A stretch of 64,000 bases of DNA from Pestalotiopsis fici W106-1 (lineage: Eukaryota > Ascomycota > Sordariomycetes > Amphisphaeriales > Sporocadaceae): contig NW_006917098.1 in NCBI RefSeq assembly GCF_000516985.1, positions 1,798,001-1,862,000 on the forward strand. Reading direction: 5' to 3'. Below the pieces are notes generated by a model. It had not been told where the DNA came from. It made no database searches and was given only the letters and a program-made list of their open reading frames with translations. A program made the translations under genes and the position numbers. Each line of letters begins with the position of its first letter. Position 1 is the stretch's first letter. Below, piece after piece: positions 11,198-23,838 of the stretch.

Positions 11198-13173
11198 TTA
11201 AGCCTTGTACAACAAATCGAGGAATCCATTGGCCAAATCCACCACAATCTTTTTGTTGGGCAGACTGCCTGCAACACCGTAGAGCGCAGCACTGTCGCCC
11301 ATGGCCTTGCCGCGGGTGCCTTTGCCCTCGACGGCGCGGACGCGCTCCTTTTCGCGCTCGGCCTCGATGACGGCCTCGAGATCGGCCACGAGCTTCTCCC
11401 ACACCTTGGCAATGGGCATGGTGACGGCAACGTGGATGGCGGGCGGGTTCTGCAGCGCATTCAAGTGCCAGCCTTTTGAGGACATGCCGTCGGCAATGTC
11501 GTAAATGTTGAGGTTGCGCGCCGTAAAGGCCACGACGCTGACGAGGGGGCGGCCAATGATCTCGAGCTCGGCCGAGAGCGGCGGCGCCGTGGTAATGTGC
11601 TCGGCAATCTTCTTGGCTGTGCCGACAATCTTGCTGCAGGCGTCGACGTAGCCCGGCTCGCCGACGCGCATCATGCTGGCCCAGCACCCGGCAATGAGAG
11701 CGCCGGGACGGGATCCTGCGATGCCGGGCGAGGCGTAGACGCCGCCGGACCAGTCGGGGCTGACAAAGTACTGGTACGTCCGCAGCTCGGCGGTGCGGTA
11801 GAGCACGGTCGAGTTGCCCTTGGGGGCGAAACCATACTTGTGGGTATCGCAAGAGATGGATGTGACGCCCTTGAGGCGGAAATCAAAGAGTTGGGTCTCG
11901 AAGCCGGCCTTTTCGAGGAAGGGTACCAGAAACGAGCCAAGACAACAGTCGACGTGCAGGGGGATACGGCGGCGTACGGCCAGCTTGGACAGCGCTGCAA
12001 TATCGTCAATGATGCCGTGGGGGAAGTTGGGCGCCGAGCCGACAAGCAAAACCGTGTTGCTGTTGACCAGCCGAGATACGCGGTGCACGTCAACCTGGTG
12101 TAGAGGCGCGGGACAAGGGACAAGGTGGACCTTGATTTTGAAGTACTCGCCGGCCTTGCGGAAAGCCGTGTGGGCAGTCTCGGGGAGGATCCTAGTTGTA
12201 TATTAGTCTCTGGGTTCATATGATAGTCGCAGGAACAATGTGGCAACTTACATTTCCGGCTCAGTAACGCCCCGTTCAGCATAGGCCTTATTCCGTGCGC
12301 TCAAACAAGCCATGAGAATACTCTCAGTACCACCGGCTGTTGACACGCCAGCGGCTGTCGACGGGGCATTGAACATGGACAGCACCATGGCCACAACCTC
12401 GGCCTCCATCTTGCGCACGCCGGGAAAGACGTCGGGGTGGATGGGGTTGGCCACGGTGAAGCGGCCATAGGCCTCGGTCTGCAGCTTGATCAGGTCGTCC
12501 TCGCCGTGGTAGACGGCACCGCTCACGTAGCCGTCCTCCCAGCGCGTGTGGTCCATGGTGGCCAGGGCCTCGAGCTCGGTGCGGACGGCCTCGTCAGTCC
12601 AGGCTTCCCGGGGCAAGCTGAGGTGGCGCGTGCCGTTGGCGGGCACCAGCTTGCCCGACATCTTGGTCAGGGCATCGTCGACCTGCTTGCGCACCTGCGT
12701 GCGCACGCCCGGGAGCCGCAAAAAGTAGCCGTAGAGGATGCGCCGGGCGTCCGTGTAGAGTTCGGCGACGGTACCGATCAGGCCGCGGCCCTTGAGCTGC
12801 CAGAAGGAGCGCCGGAGGAGGCGGAGGACGAAAAAGAAGAAGACAATGTTTCGGAGTCTTGATAATAGCAAATATATCAGATTAGCATTGTTCTAGAGAT
12901 CAAAAATATGATATTCAATGCATGTTGTTTGCCAACATTCACCATACGCGAGTGATCTGCAGCCCGCAGCTCTCCGGACTTGGGTGCCGAGGTTGGGGCC
13001 TTTTGGCGGTGGTGTGGGTTATTTAGGTGCTCGACTTACAAGTCCAGGTTCACAACGGACCATGGGTTCTTGGGCCGGTTCTTCTTGATGCTATCGAAGC
13101 TCTCCCGGAGGCTTATGGGCATTCGCGAGGAGCCCGGCATGTTTGGGAATTTGCCAATAATGGCCTGGGACAT
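11198..13173 (-). CDS. DPL1: Sphingosine-1-phosphate lyase
   Basis: PLP-dependent ER enzyme that splits phosphorylated long-chain bases into phosphoethanolamine and a fatty aldehyde, the exit step of sphingolipid breakdown. Three exons (13173-13040, 12857-12252, 12191-11198) give 577 residues, normal for the family. The membrane anchor is at about residues 45-60 (LLRNIVFFFFVLRLL). Catalytic landmarks: VSTAGGTESI, the HVDCCLGSF block, and SCDTHKYGFAPKG, with the PLP lysine at about residue 365. The start was chosen because the 134-nt first exon (MSQAIIGKF...) ends at a GTAAGT donor and joins the anchor in phase; the downstream exon alone has no ATG. The first intron is about 182 nt, longer than its neighbours. 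Confidence 0.95.
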
Positions 13174-14547
13174 GCGAAAGAAGAGCAACTAGTGTACAAG
13201 CGAGCAAGAGAGCAAAAGAAGAAGAAAACTATAAAAGAGAAACTAGTTTGAGATGAGGAGTAAAAAGGAAAATCGTCAGTTGACGTTTCCCCCGATTTCG
13301 ACCTGGGGTTACACGATTTGGAGCGGGTGAGCTCGCTAATCAAGCAGCCCAGGTGCGGAAGCTCTGGCACCATTTATCCCAACTTTGGTGGCAAGCGTTG
13401 GACCCAGCAGGGGAGCTAACGCCTAGACACTCGCTAAATGACCATCCCTGCCCCGGGGGCGGCTGCGTTGTACCGGCTTGGTGTATTTCATGGAAGGAGG
13501 AACACTGGGAACGGCAGAGAAGCGACAGAGTGATGAGTCTTCTTTCACATGCTTTCAAAAAAGACGGGCGACAAAAGCCTCCGATTGCAACATTGCAAGA
13601 TCATAAAGGACTTATCCATATCACTGAGATCGCCGGGTCCGCGGAGCCCATGGATACGAAGAATGTTACCCAAACCCGAATCGCTTTGCCTAACTGGTCA
13701 TGCATGTCCTTGGAAGGGCAAAACAAGGCAGCCCGAAATCCGAAATTCTGTTGGTCTGCTTGCTTGCTTGCTTGCATGGATTGCCGAGTGCGAGATAACA
13801 AAGATCTTATCTGATCCGAGCCTTTTGTCAGCCAAATCAGCATGGTCCTATTGGCCAACTGACCGAGGTAGCCTTTTATAGCAACACTACTACTCATCGT
13901 TCACCATGTTCAATTGCACCAAAATGTACATATACACTCCCATATGCTTTGAAACAAATAATAGCCTATAAACGACCATTCTCGCTCTTACGTCACAGTA
14001 TCCGGAGACGGCCGGTTACCTATGATTGCTTGGTAACGAGACTTCTTTCAATCGCCAAGTAATTTTTGCATTGAAATCACAAACATGCAATGATGATTGT
14101 TCGGCAAATATGTCCTTCAAACAGTATATTCCCAGTATTTCAATCCAAACCCTCACGCCATACTACCAAAAAAGAGGACCCTTGTGATTACGGCAACAAA
14201 TCATTCCTTGTACCTGTTGATGATTCGACTGCCGTCATGTCTTACCAGACCTTTGCACACCTTATTGTGGAGTATAAACCATCTATCCTCAAGCCATGCG
14301 TACGTATTTTTCCGTGCAAACATGCTCACAATATATCCCACTGTTCAAAGTGCAGCGCATGCGCACTTCACAACTCTTTACTGCCGCGGTTGCCAGTATA
14401 CGTGGAGTCGTCTTCATTAAACATAGACGCGGTGTCGCCTACTTGCTTGCGCTCTGAGACCTCTTGGAACGCCTTCAGCCGCTTGCCTCTGCTGTAAACC
14501 TTCGACGCCAATCCTTGGGACAACCACTCCCTCATGACTGCTGATTG
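13174..14547. other. Intergenic, no gene seen
   Basis: Upstream of the S1P lyase gene and downstream of the mitochondrial kinase gene. Open frames of up to 153 codons exist (13353-13814) but show no domain or splicing logic. A (TTGC)n run lies at about 13758-13776. Confidence 0.5.
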
Positions 14548-16101
14548 CTATTGTAGAGGCTCCGATGAGCTCGATAGACGGTTTAGATGTAGATATACAT
14601 CCGTGCCATAGCTAGATTCTTTCAGTCAGTACGGGGCGCTTGCACTTGTGCTTGGGATCGATTGGACACTTACCCTTCCATGGAAATCAGCTTCAAATCA
14701 CCACCAAAATAACGCGCGTACAGTCTCGAAATCGGCAATCCATATCCGAAACCAGCCATTGGCGCCTTGAAATCGCTCTTGTCAAAGTCTGGATCAAGAT
14801 TTGGCGTCCGGTCAACAGTGGTATACATGTAGGTCCAGACCAGCGGTATGGCACTTCGGGGAATACCACCGCCCTCGTCCGAAATCTTGATGGTGATATC
14901 CTCTCGGCCCTCAGCAATGATGACCTTTGTCACGGGAAATTCTTGCTTGTCCTGGCCATGCGTTTCGACGACAGCGCGCAGGGAGTTCTTCAATGTTTCG
15001 AAGAGCATGTGCGACAAGTGGCCAGGCACGTACATGAAGTTGAGGTTCGGGTTGCAGACAAGCTGGATCTTTGGCGCTTCAAACAGGCCGTAGTGATCCT
15101 CGCATACAAATCGGGCATTCTCGATAGCCTCTTCAGCCAAGTCCCGGACATTTGTCTTGGTACAGATGATTCCAACATATGTCGGGTCTCGGTGGTGACT
15201 CTGGTCTGTAAGGGCGATATGTTGTCCAATGAGCATACGAATACCGATACGGGACATGTAAAACCGGTCGAGGAAGGACTGAATGTTGTGGTCAATCTGC
15301 ATGCGTTGCCGTTTCCGCTTATACTCTAGAATACCCTGCGCCATCGTCGTAACGACACCGTCGTGTCTCCTCTTGATCGTTTTCAATGTCTGGGAGAACT
15401 TTTGGTTGTAGGCCTTCAAATCCGGTGGCCAATCATTGGAATCGTCCACCATGGCAAAATATCGTCTTGCGGCTTGTTGTTTTCTGCCGGCGCTGCTGCC
15501 GTTGCCATTATTGAACGAAGCGTATTGACCTTCGTCGAGACTGGGGTTTGGGATGGCCTCGGATAACATTTTTGCCACGCCATTATTGTTAAAGCTGCTG
15601 GGTCTCAAGAGTCTTTCCCGTACCTGTCCGGAGAGCTCGGGTCGTGGTAAAGTGGTAATTTCCTGCATGGGTTTTGTTAGACTGGTCTCTGGCTCGTGGT
15701 GGACTGGGTGGTGTCGGCTTCACGTACCTCAAATGACTGCGCATACCAGTCAGCAACCTTCTTGACTGAAGGCATATCATTGAGTCCATCTGGTAACGTA
15801 TGGAGTTCTTGAACTCGATGTGCAAGGCGAATTGGTAATTCTTCGGCGAGAAATTGGGAGGCGCGAAACAGAGTCCCTAGGAGAGAGAGATTCGTCGTCA
15901 GCAGCAGCTCGAGCAAAACAAAGCGCGATTTTGAGTAGAATGCTGGCCATAAGGTGACCACATTGAATCGATAAGGGCGCACATACCTGTCGAAGGCTTC
16001 TCGCCAAACTGGACCATTTGCCTCAAGCTGACTCCTGTTGCCGGGAAGTTTGCATAGTGTCTGATGGTGTCCATCAAGCGCTCCGAGGCCTTCCACGACA
16101 T
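14548..16101 (-). CDS. Mitochondrial pyruvate/branched-chain dehydrogenase kinase
   Basis: PDK/BCKDK-type protein kinase of the GHKL fold, which phosphorylates the E1 subunit of a mitochondrial 2-oxoacid dehydrogenase complex to switch it off. Exons 16101-15987, 15876-15728, 15662-14674 and 14611-14548 give 438 residues. The helical N-domain includes FGEKPSTGTLFRASQFLAEE. ATP-site boxes: N-box LFETLKNSLRAVVE at about 309-321, G1 DEGGGI at 350-355 and G2 GFGYGLPISR at 392-401; the conserved tail YGTDVYLHL lies in the last 64-nt exon. A Gly/Asn/Ser-rich insert at about 110-165 separates helices of the N-domain. An in-frame Met at 16137 would add 12 residues (MHARSTSHPPPI) that could help mitochondrial targeting. 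Pyruvate versus branched-chain specificity is undecided. Confidence 0.93.
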
Positions 16102-16137
16102 GATGGGCGGAGGGTGGCTCGTCGAGCGAGCATGCAC

Positions 16138-17785
16138 AAAGGGAGGCTAAATCGACTCTCTTTCAGTACCGTCACTACTGGTGATGTCTGGCAATGTGAA
16201 GGGGAGGCCGGTGGTCCATGGGAAGGAAGCACAGAAATCGGTCGTTGTGTGATGAGTCGTGTGATGTTTCGGCGACAAGGAAGACGAATAGCGAGAACAG
16301 CTGCAAGCTAATGGGCGCCAACCCTTGTCGCGGCTTTCGATGGACCCCGCGGTCTGAACTATGACGGAGAGGGACGGCTGCTACTGCCGAGGATGCTCCT
16401 CTTCAGCACACCCGAGCGGCCAGCGAATAATGATTGAGTCACAAACTCGAGGCTTAAGATTTTGATGATCGACAAGCGCGAGTAGAAAATAAATGCTCCA
16501 AAACAAAAAAGAACTTTAGTGGGCTCCAAAGATAACAAATGACCATGATTTTATACTATTTTTATTAATGCTGTAAAACCAACATACAGCCATATCTTGA
16601 CTCTGGCAATGTATTTCAAAGATGACTGATGAAAATGCCGTTCTCGGCATAGCACTGCATCACACAACTTACACATCCCTTCTCCCGGACCACGGGCTAC
16701 CTTTTTGGGGGGAGCTTCGGTCCATTACCGAATCAGATGATAAACTGCTCGGCTCCCCTGATTATCGTGCTTGAGCCAAGCGCCTGTGGGCTTCCGTCCC
16801 CTAGATTTGATACGGGCTTAAATATTTGCCCGAGTTCAACACAAAAATAAATAAATAAAATTGCAAGGGAAGAATCTTGACAATTTATATCATCACGTCA
16901 TGCAATTGAACTGCTTCTTCTACTATTCGTCTCCTGTATATTTGATTAAAACATGAGGGCTGCAAAAGGAGTGACAGTATGTATCACTACCAACCAACCT
17001 CCGTTAGCGACGCTGACAGGTAAAGCCGGGGGCTGCCGTCTGCGATTGGCATATGATTTTGTCTTGGACGCTGGGCTGGCTAAGGTATGGCTGGGCGTGT
17101 TTGCTGCTAGACAGGGGTTCCCCACACTCGACGCTCGATTCAGCTGTGACTCCCGTTGGCAGACGCGGGATGTTTGCAGATTTCCACAGACGAGTGGGTT
17201 GGGGGTCGATATCAAACTCGAATGGTTGTTCATGGCACAAGTCTTATTAGTTCATCATCTGCCCTTGATGATTCATGGCAAAGTTGCAGTTGATATTGAT
17301 CCTGTTTATTGGAACAAGATATCAATGCTCTGTTGTCTTTATGACACCTCCTTCATGTAAGGTTCCGAACAGCTGTTACTTCCACTGCGGACGCTTGGTC
17401 AATTTCCTGTTAATTGACCATGCTTCAAAAATCTCCTACATGCAAAGTTTCGAATGACCACCCACTTGGTTACTGACAACTGACAACTGACAAAAACAAA
17501 TTCATTGAAAAAATACAAAGTGCATGATGCTGGTTGTGCGTAACTGGGCCGACTGGAAGCAATGCCAGAAATGCTGCTAACAAGTTGCCCCGTGGGGCTT
17601 TTCATTGTACGCGACCCACTTGAACCCGACCAAAACACGCCGACTTCAGATGTCTTGCATGGTGGTCACGATTCACGAACCGTTTCTCGAAACTTTTTAT
17701 TGGACATTTTCATTGTCTCATGCATAATCCGTCTACTGCCGTCAATGCTTGCTGAAAAGACGGATATCTCCAGTAAGCGTCTCGG
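16138..17785. other. Intergenic, AT-rich in part
   Basis: About 1.6 kb between divergent genes. AT-rich with an AATAAATAAATAAA run near 16845-16860. An open frame at 16953-17360 has no recognisable domain and is not called. Confidence 0.5.
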
Positions 17786-17793
17786 TATAAAAG
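17786..17793 (+). promoter_or_regulatory. TATA-box-like element
   Basis: TATAAAAG, about 150 bp before the first in-frame ATG (17938) of the coiled-coil gene. If used, transcription would start near 17815-17825, and the next ATG, at about 17868, would open only a two-codon upstream ORF. Inferred from sequence and position only. Confidence 0.4.
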
Positions 17794-17937
17794 CAGCCGA
17801 CTCGTACAAGGCAAAACTTGTCCTTGCCTGACCTGGACCAGCCTCGGAGTACTACTCTTCTCCTGCATGCATTAGGGACCGGGCCCCACCCCTCGAACGC
17901 GGTGTTGGACCGGTGGAGAGAAGAAAGAGAGAGGCTC

Positions 17938-19083
17938 ATGTCTGGGAGCCCGACGGAAGAGTTGGAGGAGCCGCAGCCGTCTTCTCCGGATTATCCCGGG
18001 CGCCAGCAGCCAGGAGATTCCACCCCGACCTTCTCATCACCGCCAGCATCTCCCTCGCTGAGCTTCCACTTTCTCGGCAGATCCCCGTTTTCGCCTCTGC
18101 GACACCGGTCGTCCTCAGCACGGCTTCCATCCCCAACTCCGCCATCGCGGTCTGCGGACGAGCTGCTAGACGTTGCCCAGGATAGCAAGGATGTCTTGAT
18201 CCAGAGACTCAACGATCTTGCCGCGAGACTCTCGGCTGAAGATGAAGTGCAGGGGGACAGCGTGGATTCCATGCACGCCAAAGTGGACGAGCTGGAGCAC
18301 GCCTTGGCTCATGGTTGGGCAAATGGATCACATCGGCATAGGCGCAATCAGTCGTCACTCAGCTTGAGTGCGGCGAGCGGTGATTTGAGCTCTGGCACTC
18401 CTCGATCTTCCTGGCTCAAGTCACGTCTTTCCGAAATGACATTGCCCAAGCCGACGCCAGAAATGGAGCCGCCGAAAGAAGAAGCAGACATTGAGCGCAC
18501 TACAGAGGAAGACCAGCAAAGTGACGTGGACGCGAGGTCACAATATGCCGATCAAATTTTGGCGCAGGCTCAAATGCTTCAGAGATCCCTCGAATCCATT
18601 GTCGCCAATTTGCAGGCCAGACAAGAGGAACAAGACGTAAGTTGTTTGCTTCTCAGAATGAGTAATTCCTGTTGACGTTTCCTTAGCACATACACGATCT
18701 ACTGATTACTAGGGCCGAGCGTGCTGCTCAAAGAATTATTCACCTCGAGGAGCGAATTAATGAACTGTGGGTTCCCTCTGACGGTTGAATAATCATTGAT
18801 TCTTTCTCGCTGACGAGTTGCCAGTGAGGCCGAACGTAACGATGGCGAGATGGAGGTCCTGAATCTTCAGATCCAGTTAAAGGCCATCGAGGTGAGGTGT
18901 CTTGCATATGTGCCCAAGGATGCCGATCCGGACCTGCTCCAAAGCATCGACACCTGGAAGGCCGAATGGTCGGCTTTGAAACGAAAAAAGGCACGCAAAA
19001 AGAACGATACTTCGGCGGACCACTTACCACAAACACCTCGAAGTTTTCGTCGTCAAGTGCTGAGAAGCCAGACTGTCGAATGA
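17938..19083 (+). CDS. Coiled-coil protein of unknown function
   Basis: Not a family I recognise. Exons 17938-18636, 18687-18766 and 18825-19083 give 345 residues from the first ATG. The N-terminal part is Ser/Pro-rich and probably disordered (PSPTPPSRS). Heptad-like stretches follow (DVLIQRLNDLAARLSAED and the Q-rich QYADQILAQAQMLQRSLESI), then a Glu/Arg coiled coil spanning the exon 2-3 junction, a predicted helix ending in WKAEWSALKRKKARKK, and a basic tail. This looks like a scaffold or adaptor, with no catalytic motif. The frame stays open and protein-like upstream to 17791 (it includes LDRWREERERL) but has no ATG, so a short 5' exon or a non-AUG start may be missing. Confidence 0.75.
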
Positions 19084-20897
19084 CATTTGACAAGGAAGAT
19101 CTTGCGCACAACCTCAATACGCTAATCATGGATCATTTTTCTACGAATTACAAAGCTCAAGGCTTGAGGGCTTATGATTTATTGCTGATCGGAGTTGGGC
19201 GTTTCAGATACCCGATATTGCCGTGCCTCTTTCAACGACTCGATAGAGATCGGATATCCTTGAAGTTCAAGCTTTGGCACGATTTCATAATTTACGATAA
19301 TATAATTGCTCTTCCGTCGGTATGAACCAGTAATAACAGCAGTCGATCGAGGTCATTCGCATTTCCGCATGAGCACAGCACACCTGTGCTTTACCCTTCA
19401 CTGTGCTCGATACATCTCAAATGAAAAGGATTGCTGCAATCTGTATGGATGACCGATGAGTAGTGTCCTGCAGATCCCTGACAGGATTGCATTCAGAGGA
19501 TGGTTCTCCTCACGGGTACAAGCAGAGTTGAATCCTTCATATCTTTAAACATGAAAGACACATTACAATGCTCCATGTGAACAGTTCCGAACTGGTCAGA
19601 GATCTTCTGCTCTACGCTCGAGGCATATGTTACAGGTCTTTTCTGCCTGTTCAGCCAGCTCGTTGGAGGTTGACAATTGCCAAGGGTGTATGCTTCCGTG
19701 GGTCTCGTTCCGTATTCCGTGGAAGACCTACAGTAACAAGGAATGATACGACTGCAAGGATTTCACGGGAAAGGGCATGGACACCACCTGCAGAGTCCAG
19801 ATTGCTTCTCATGTTTGCTGATGCCAATGTTTGATACCGTTGGATCTGCTTTCGTCATAGTGCAGTCCGACTGTCTTGGCTCGCGGGTGCCCAGGCTCTA
19901 TCCCCTTGGCCAAGTTTGGAGGCGCGGGGAAAGGGCTGGCATTGTCAGACCAAGCAGACATGGATTGCCCACACGTCTCCAAGTGTCGCATTCAATATCC
20001 CACAGAAGACAAAGCAACAGATACCGCGCTCCCTACGGCTTCCTACCCAGCGGCTAAGTAAGAGCTTGTTTTCACTTGGCGATGTCCGGCTAAGACAAGC
20101 TATTTAGCAGTGTTTCCACATCAGGCAACAAGTTATAAAGAACGTCAAGGGAAAGCGGTGTTTGTTGACTTTTTGAATGGTCATGAAAACATGTCTCAGA
20201 ATTGAAGTGTACCATTCCTTCGGAACCCCAAATTGACCGTTTAAAGGCTGTCACTAATGGCCAAAAGCTTCACGGCACCTTAACCCGATTGCGGCAAAGC
20301 GAGTATGACAGGACCCCCCAGAAGGAGAACGTCATACTCACTATTCCACGCGGCACCCTCACCGATAGCCCAGCGGGTTCGTGGTTCGCCAGGCGAAATG
20401 GCTGGTGTTTTTGTCGTTTTGCATCCTGGCGCCATCCTCACGCAATGACGTCTTATGGAATCCTTCCGACCGCTTCCCTGTAAGCTCTTTGGGGCAGCCT
20501 TATGCAGTCAGTGCTACAATGGTGATGGTGCTGTGCCCGGTGCTTTGGGATCTCAGATTACTCGCTAATCCCTGGATGATCATCATTGGCGCCCATGGGG
20601 TAGGTAGGTGGGCAGGTGGGCTGTTCCATACAGACTGTCTCCCCCCTGTCAATCTGGGGTGGAATTATGAATACATCTGATGCTCATATCTGATGACCGG
20701 CTCGCAAATGCTATTACAAGAGGCCGCTTGACTCCGCGTGGTGCTTCCATTGTTTTGATATCTCATTTCTCCTTCATTCCTAGACCACACCGTCTTACAT
20801 GTGTGCTGCATTCTTCCGTGGCAAATACTTGGGCAGCTTGTAAGCACCAGCGCAGCAGCTTGAGAGCAAAAGAGACACTGCATCTCTCAAGGACAAC
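19084..20897. other. Intergenic, no gene seen
   Basis: About 1.8 kb upstream of the transporter gene. Only short ORFs without domain character. It presumably carries the transporter's promoter; no site is clear enough to call. Confidence 0.5.
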
Positions 20898-23547
20898 ATG
20901 TCTTCTCCTCCACCAGGGCCTACGGGCAATGAGAAACCCACCCGCAAAGACTCGGAGCACACAGAAGCCACTCATTCCGAGCTCGAGCATACCTCGAGCC
21001 GGGGTGCTTCGAATGATGACCACAACGTAGGCACCAATCCTCACCTGGACGCCGAGGAGAAGAAGCGACTCGAGGCTTCTGCAAAGCTCGAGAACCCGCT
21101 GGCCGGGCTCAGCCCGTCGGAGCTCGCCCGCCGGGGCGAGGAGTTCTCGGCCAAGCATGGTTTCACGGCAGAAGAGGATGTCCGGGCCTTTCGACTCGGC
21201 GCCATGCTCGCGGGCAACATGAACAAATATGACACGATTGACGGGCTCACGGAGCGCGAGAAAGACGTGCTCGATCGCGAGATTACGCACAAGTGGTCAA
21301 ACCCAAAGATGTTGTATGCTGTCATTGTGTAAGTACTACCGCTTATTCTCTAATCAAAACATGGAATGTTTCTCCAGGACTTCCTCTGATTCGATGGAAA
21401 TAGTATCTGTTCCCTTTGTGCCGCTGTTCAAGGCATGGATGAGACAGTCGTCAATGGTGCTCAAATCTTTTACAAGAAAGAGTTCAACATTGACGATGAC
21501 AAGGAGTCGGTTCCTGCAGATCTCGCTCAAAGGAGTAAGTCATCTTTACCGCCCACAAACGACGTGGATCCCGTCTGCCTGTCGCGACTATTCAACCAAG
21601 CTAATGCATCCTTTCCCCAGACTCGTGGCTCGTGGGTCTTGTCAACGGTTAGTTTTATACCCCAGGAACTATTCCCCCACTAGGAAGGGGCTTGAGCAGT
21701 CATGCTAACCGACTATACTAGCTGCCCCATATATCTGTTGCGCCTTTGTGGGCTGCTGGCTCACTGAGCCCATGAACAAGATCTGGGGTCGTCGAGGAAC
21801 CGTCTTTGTATCATGTTTGATCTCTGCCGCGGCATGCTTCTGGCAGGCATTTGTAAGTTGTGTCTACATGTCCTCATAAATGGCGAAACGATGCTGACAT
21901 GGTCTCTTCCCGCTAGACAAATACGTGGTGGCACATGTTTATCGCGAGATTCTTCCTTGGCTTTGGCATTGGTCCTAAATCAGCCACTACGCGTAAGTAG
22001 AGAAATATGTGGCCCTTGAATATAATTCGGGTTATAGAGTCAAGCGAGGAAGCTGACTATCATTACAGCCATCTTTGCTGCAGAGTGTTCGCCGCCCAAG
22101 CTGCGCGGTGCATTGGTGATGCAGTGGCAAATGTGGACGGGTACGTCGGCCGTAATCTTTTACACAAACCGAGGAGAGTCATACTAATCATTGAGATAGC
22201 CTTTGGTATAATGATTGGTTACGTTGCCGATCTAGCATTTTATTTTGTCCCAGACATGTCTGGTATCATTGGGCTCAACTGGAGGCTGATGATGGGAAGC
22301 GCTGGCATCCCCGCCGTCATTGTCTGCGTCCTCATCTGGTGGACGCCCGAGTCGCCGCGGTGGTATCTTACCAAGAACCGACACGCCGATGCCTACAAGT
22401 CCATCTGCCAGCTGCGCTACGAAAAGGTTCAGGCCGCCCGCGATCTCTTTTACATGGATACGCTGCTGCAAGTCGAGAGGGAGGCCATGAATATTGGCAG
22501 AAACAAGTTTTTGGAGCTATTCACGGTCCGTAGGAACCGCAACGCCATGATAGCTTCGGAAATTGTCAGTAAGTATAACTGCACATCCTGTCTGGTCCAT
22601 GTCGGCCTCGTATTTCATTGCATCGAGAATATTAAATGTGCATCACAGTGTTTATGCAACAATTCTGCGGTGTCAACGCCATTGCCTACTACTCGACCCA
22701 AATCTTCATTGACGCCAGCTTTCCCCAAACCTCTGCCCTTGCCGCCTCGCTCGGGTTCGGTATCATCAACTGGCTGTTCGCCCTGCCAGCCTTTTACACC
22801 ATAGATACGTTTGGTCGGCGCAACTTGCTGCTCACCACGTTTCCGCTCATGTCCATATTCCTGTTCTTTACGGGTTTCAGTTTCTGGATCCCAGAGAATA
22901 GCACCGCGCATATCGCCTGTATAGCGTTAGGAATCTATCTCTTTGGCATTGTCTATTCACCCGGCGAAGGGGTAAGTACCAGCCGCCACAACAGAGATAC
23001 CTTGGCTCAGCTAATCCGCAAAACTAGCCTGTACCGTTTACATACTCTGCTGAAGCATATCCGCTCTATATTCGCCCTCTGGGCATGTCGCTGGCAACGG
23101 CCACAACATGGTTCTTCAACTCGGTGCTATCGCTCACCTGGCCGTCTCTTGTGCAGTCTTGGACGAGTCAGGGCGCCTTCAGCTGGTATGCCGCCTGGAA
23201 CATTGTCGGCTGGGTTTTGGTTCTGCTGTTCCTGCCCGAGACCAAGGTTCGTTTTCTGCTTTTGTATTTTCAGCACTCGCATGCCCCTTCTCTTTCGATA
23301 AAGTTATTCTAACATGTTGCGTACAACACAACAGGGCAAGACACTCGAAGAACTAGACGCCGTCTTCAATGTGCCGCTTCGAAGCTTGAACAGTTATGGT
23401 ATCAAGCAGTTCTTTTACTTTTGGGGCCACTACATTCTCCGCCGCGATATTGAGCCGCCCAAGGTCCCCTCGGCCCGCGACACGGTCGAGTACACGGAGA
23501 GGCAGTTTACAAAGGAGAAGCAGCATGAGCCCAGTGCGCGCGTGTGA
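20898..23547 (+). CDS. MFS sugar-porter family transporter
   Basis: Plasma-membrane sugar or polyol transporter of the major facilitator superfamily. Ten exons (20898-21328, 21404-21534, 21621-21647, 21722-21852, 21917-21992, 22069-22140, 22200-22568, 22649-22971, 23028-23246, 23335-23547) join in frame to 663 residues. About 140 hydrophilic residues precede the first membrane span. Sugar-porter marks: GMDETVVNGAQ in span 1, NKIWGRRGT, ARFFLGFGIGPKSA, the PESPRW motif after span 6, QQFCGVNAIAYYS in span 7, DTFGRRN, and PETKGKTLEE at the end. The long N-terminus and span-1 sequence recall the fungal oligosaccharide/polyol carriers; the substrate cannot be read from sequence. A good alternative donor at 23544 could swap the last two residues for a 24-residue tail ending at 23695. 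Confidence 0.93.
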
Positions 23548-23838
23548 GTTTGCTCATCGCTCGTTGGGGAGCGTGGGTGATGGAGGCTTGTTGGGTTGAA
23601 TCAAACTCACTGATGTTTGCAGCAAGTTTTGGTTCTCTTTGTTCCATATCACTTTTGGCGTTCCAGGGGGCCGGGCGTTTGTGTATTTTCTATGATCGAC
23701 CACTTGCGTGCGATGCACAATACCAATATATCAGACCCGCTATAAATTTGAATAACATATTGTAATGGCAGTAATATTCACGCAGAGATGCAGACAAACG
23801 TACAATCAGATTCGATGTAGAAATTCTCTCTTGCCCTA

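Noticed and set aside
11127..12282. Long overlapping ORFs in other frames within the S1P lyase gene
   Set aside because: They are GC-rich shadows; the lyase frame carries all family motifs.
16953..17360. 135-codon plus-strand ORF in a spacer
   Set aside because: No recognisable domain, membrane pattern or splice support; consistent with chance.
20763..21290. 175-codon minus-strand ORF
   Set aside because: Antisense to the first transporter exon, whose frame is supported by ten in-phase exons.
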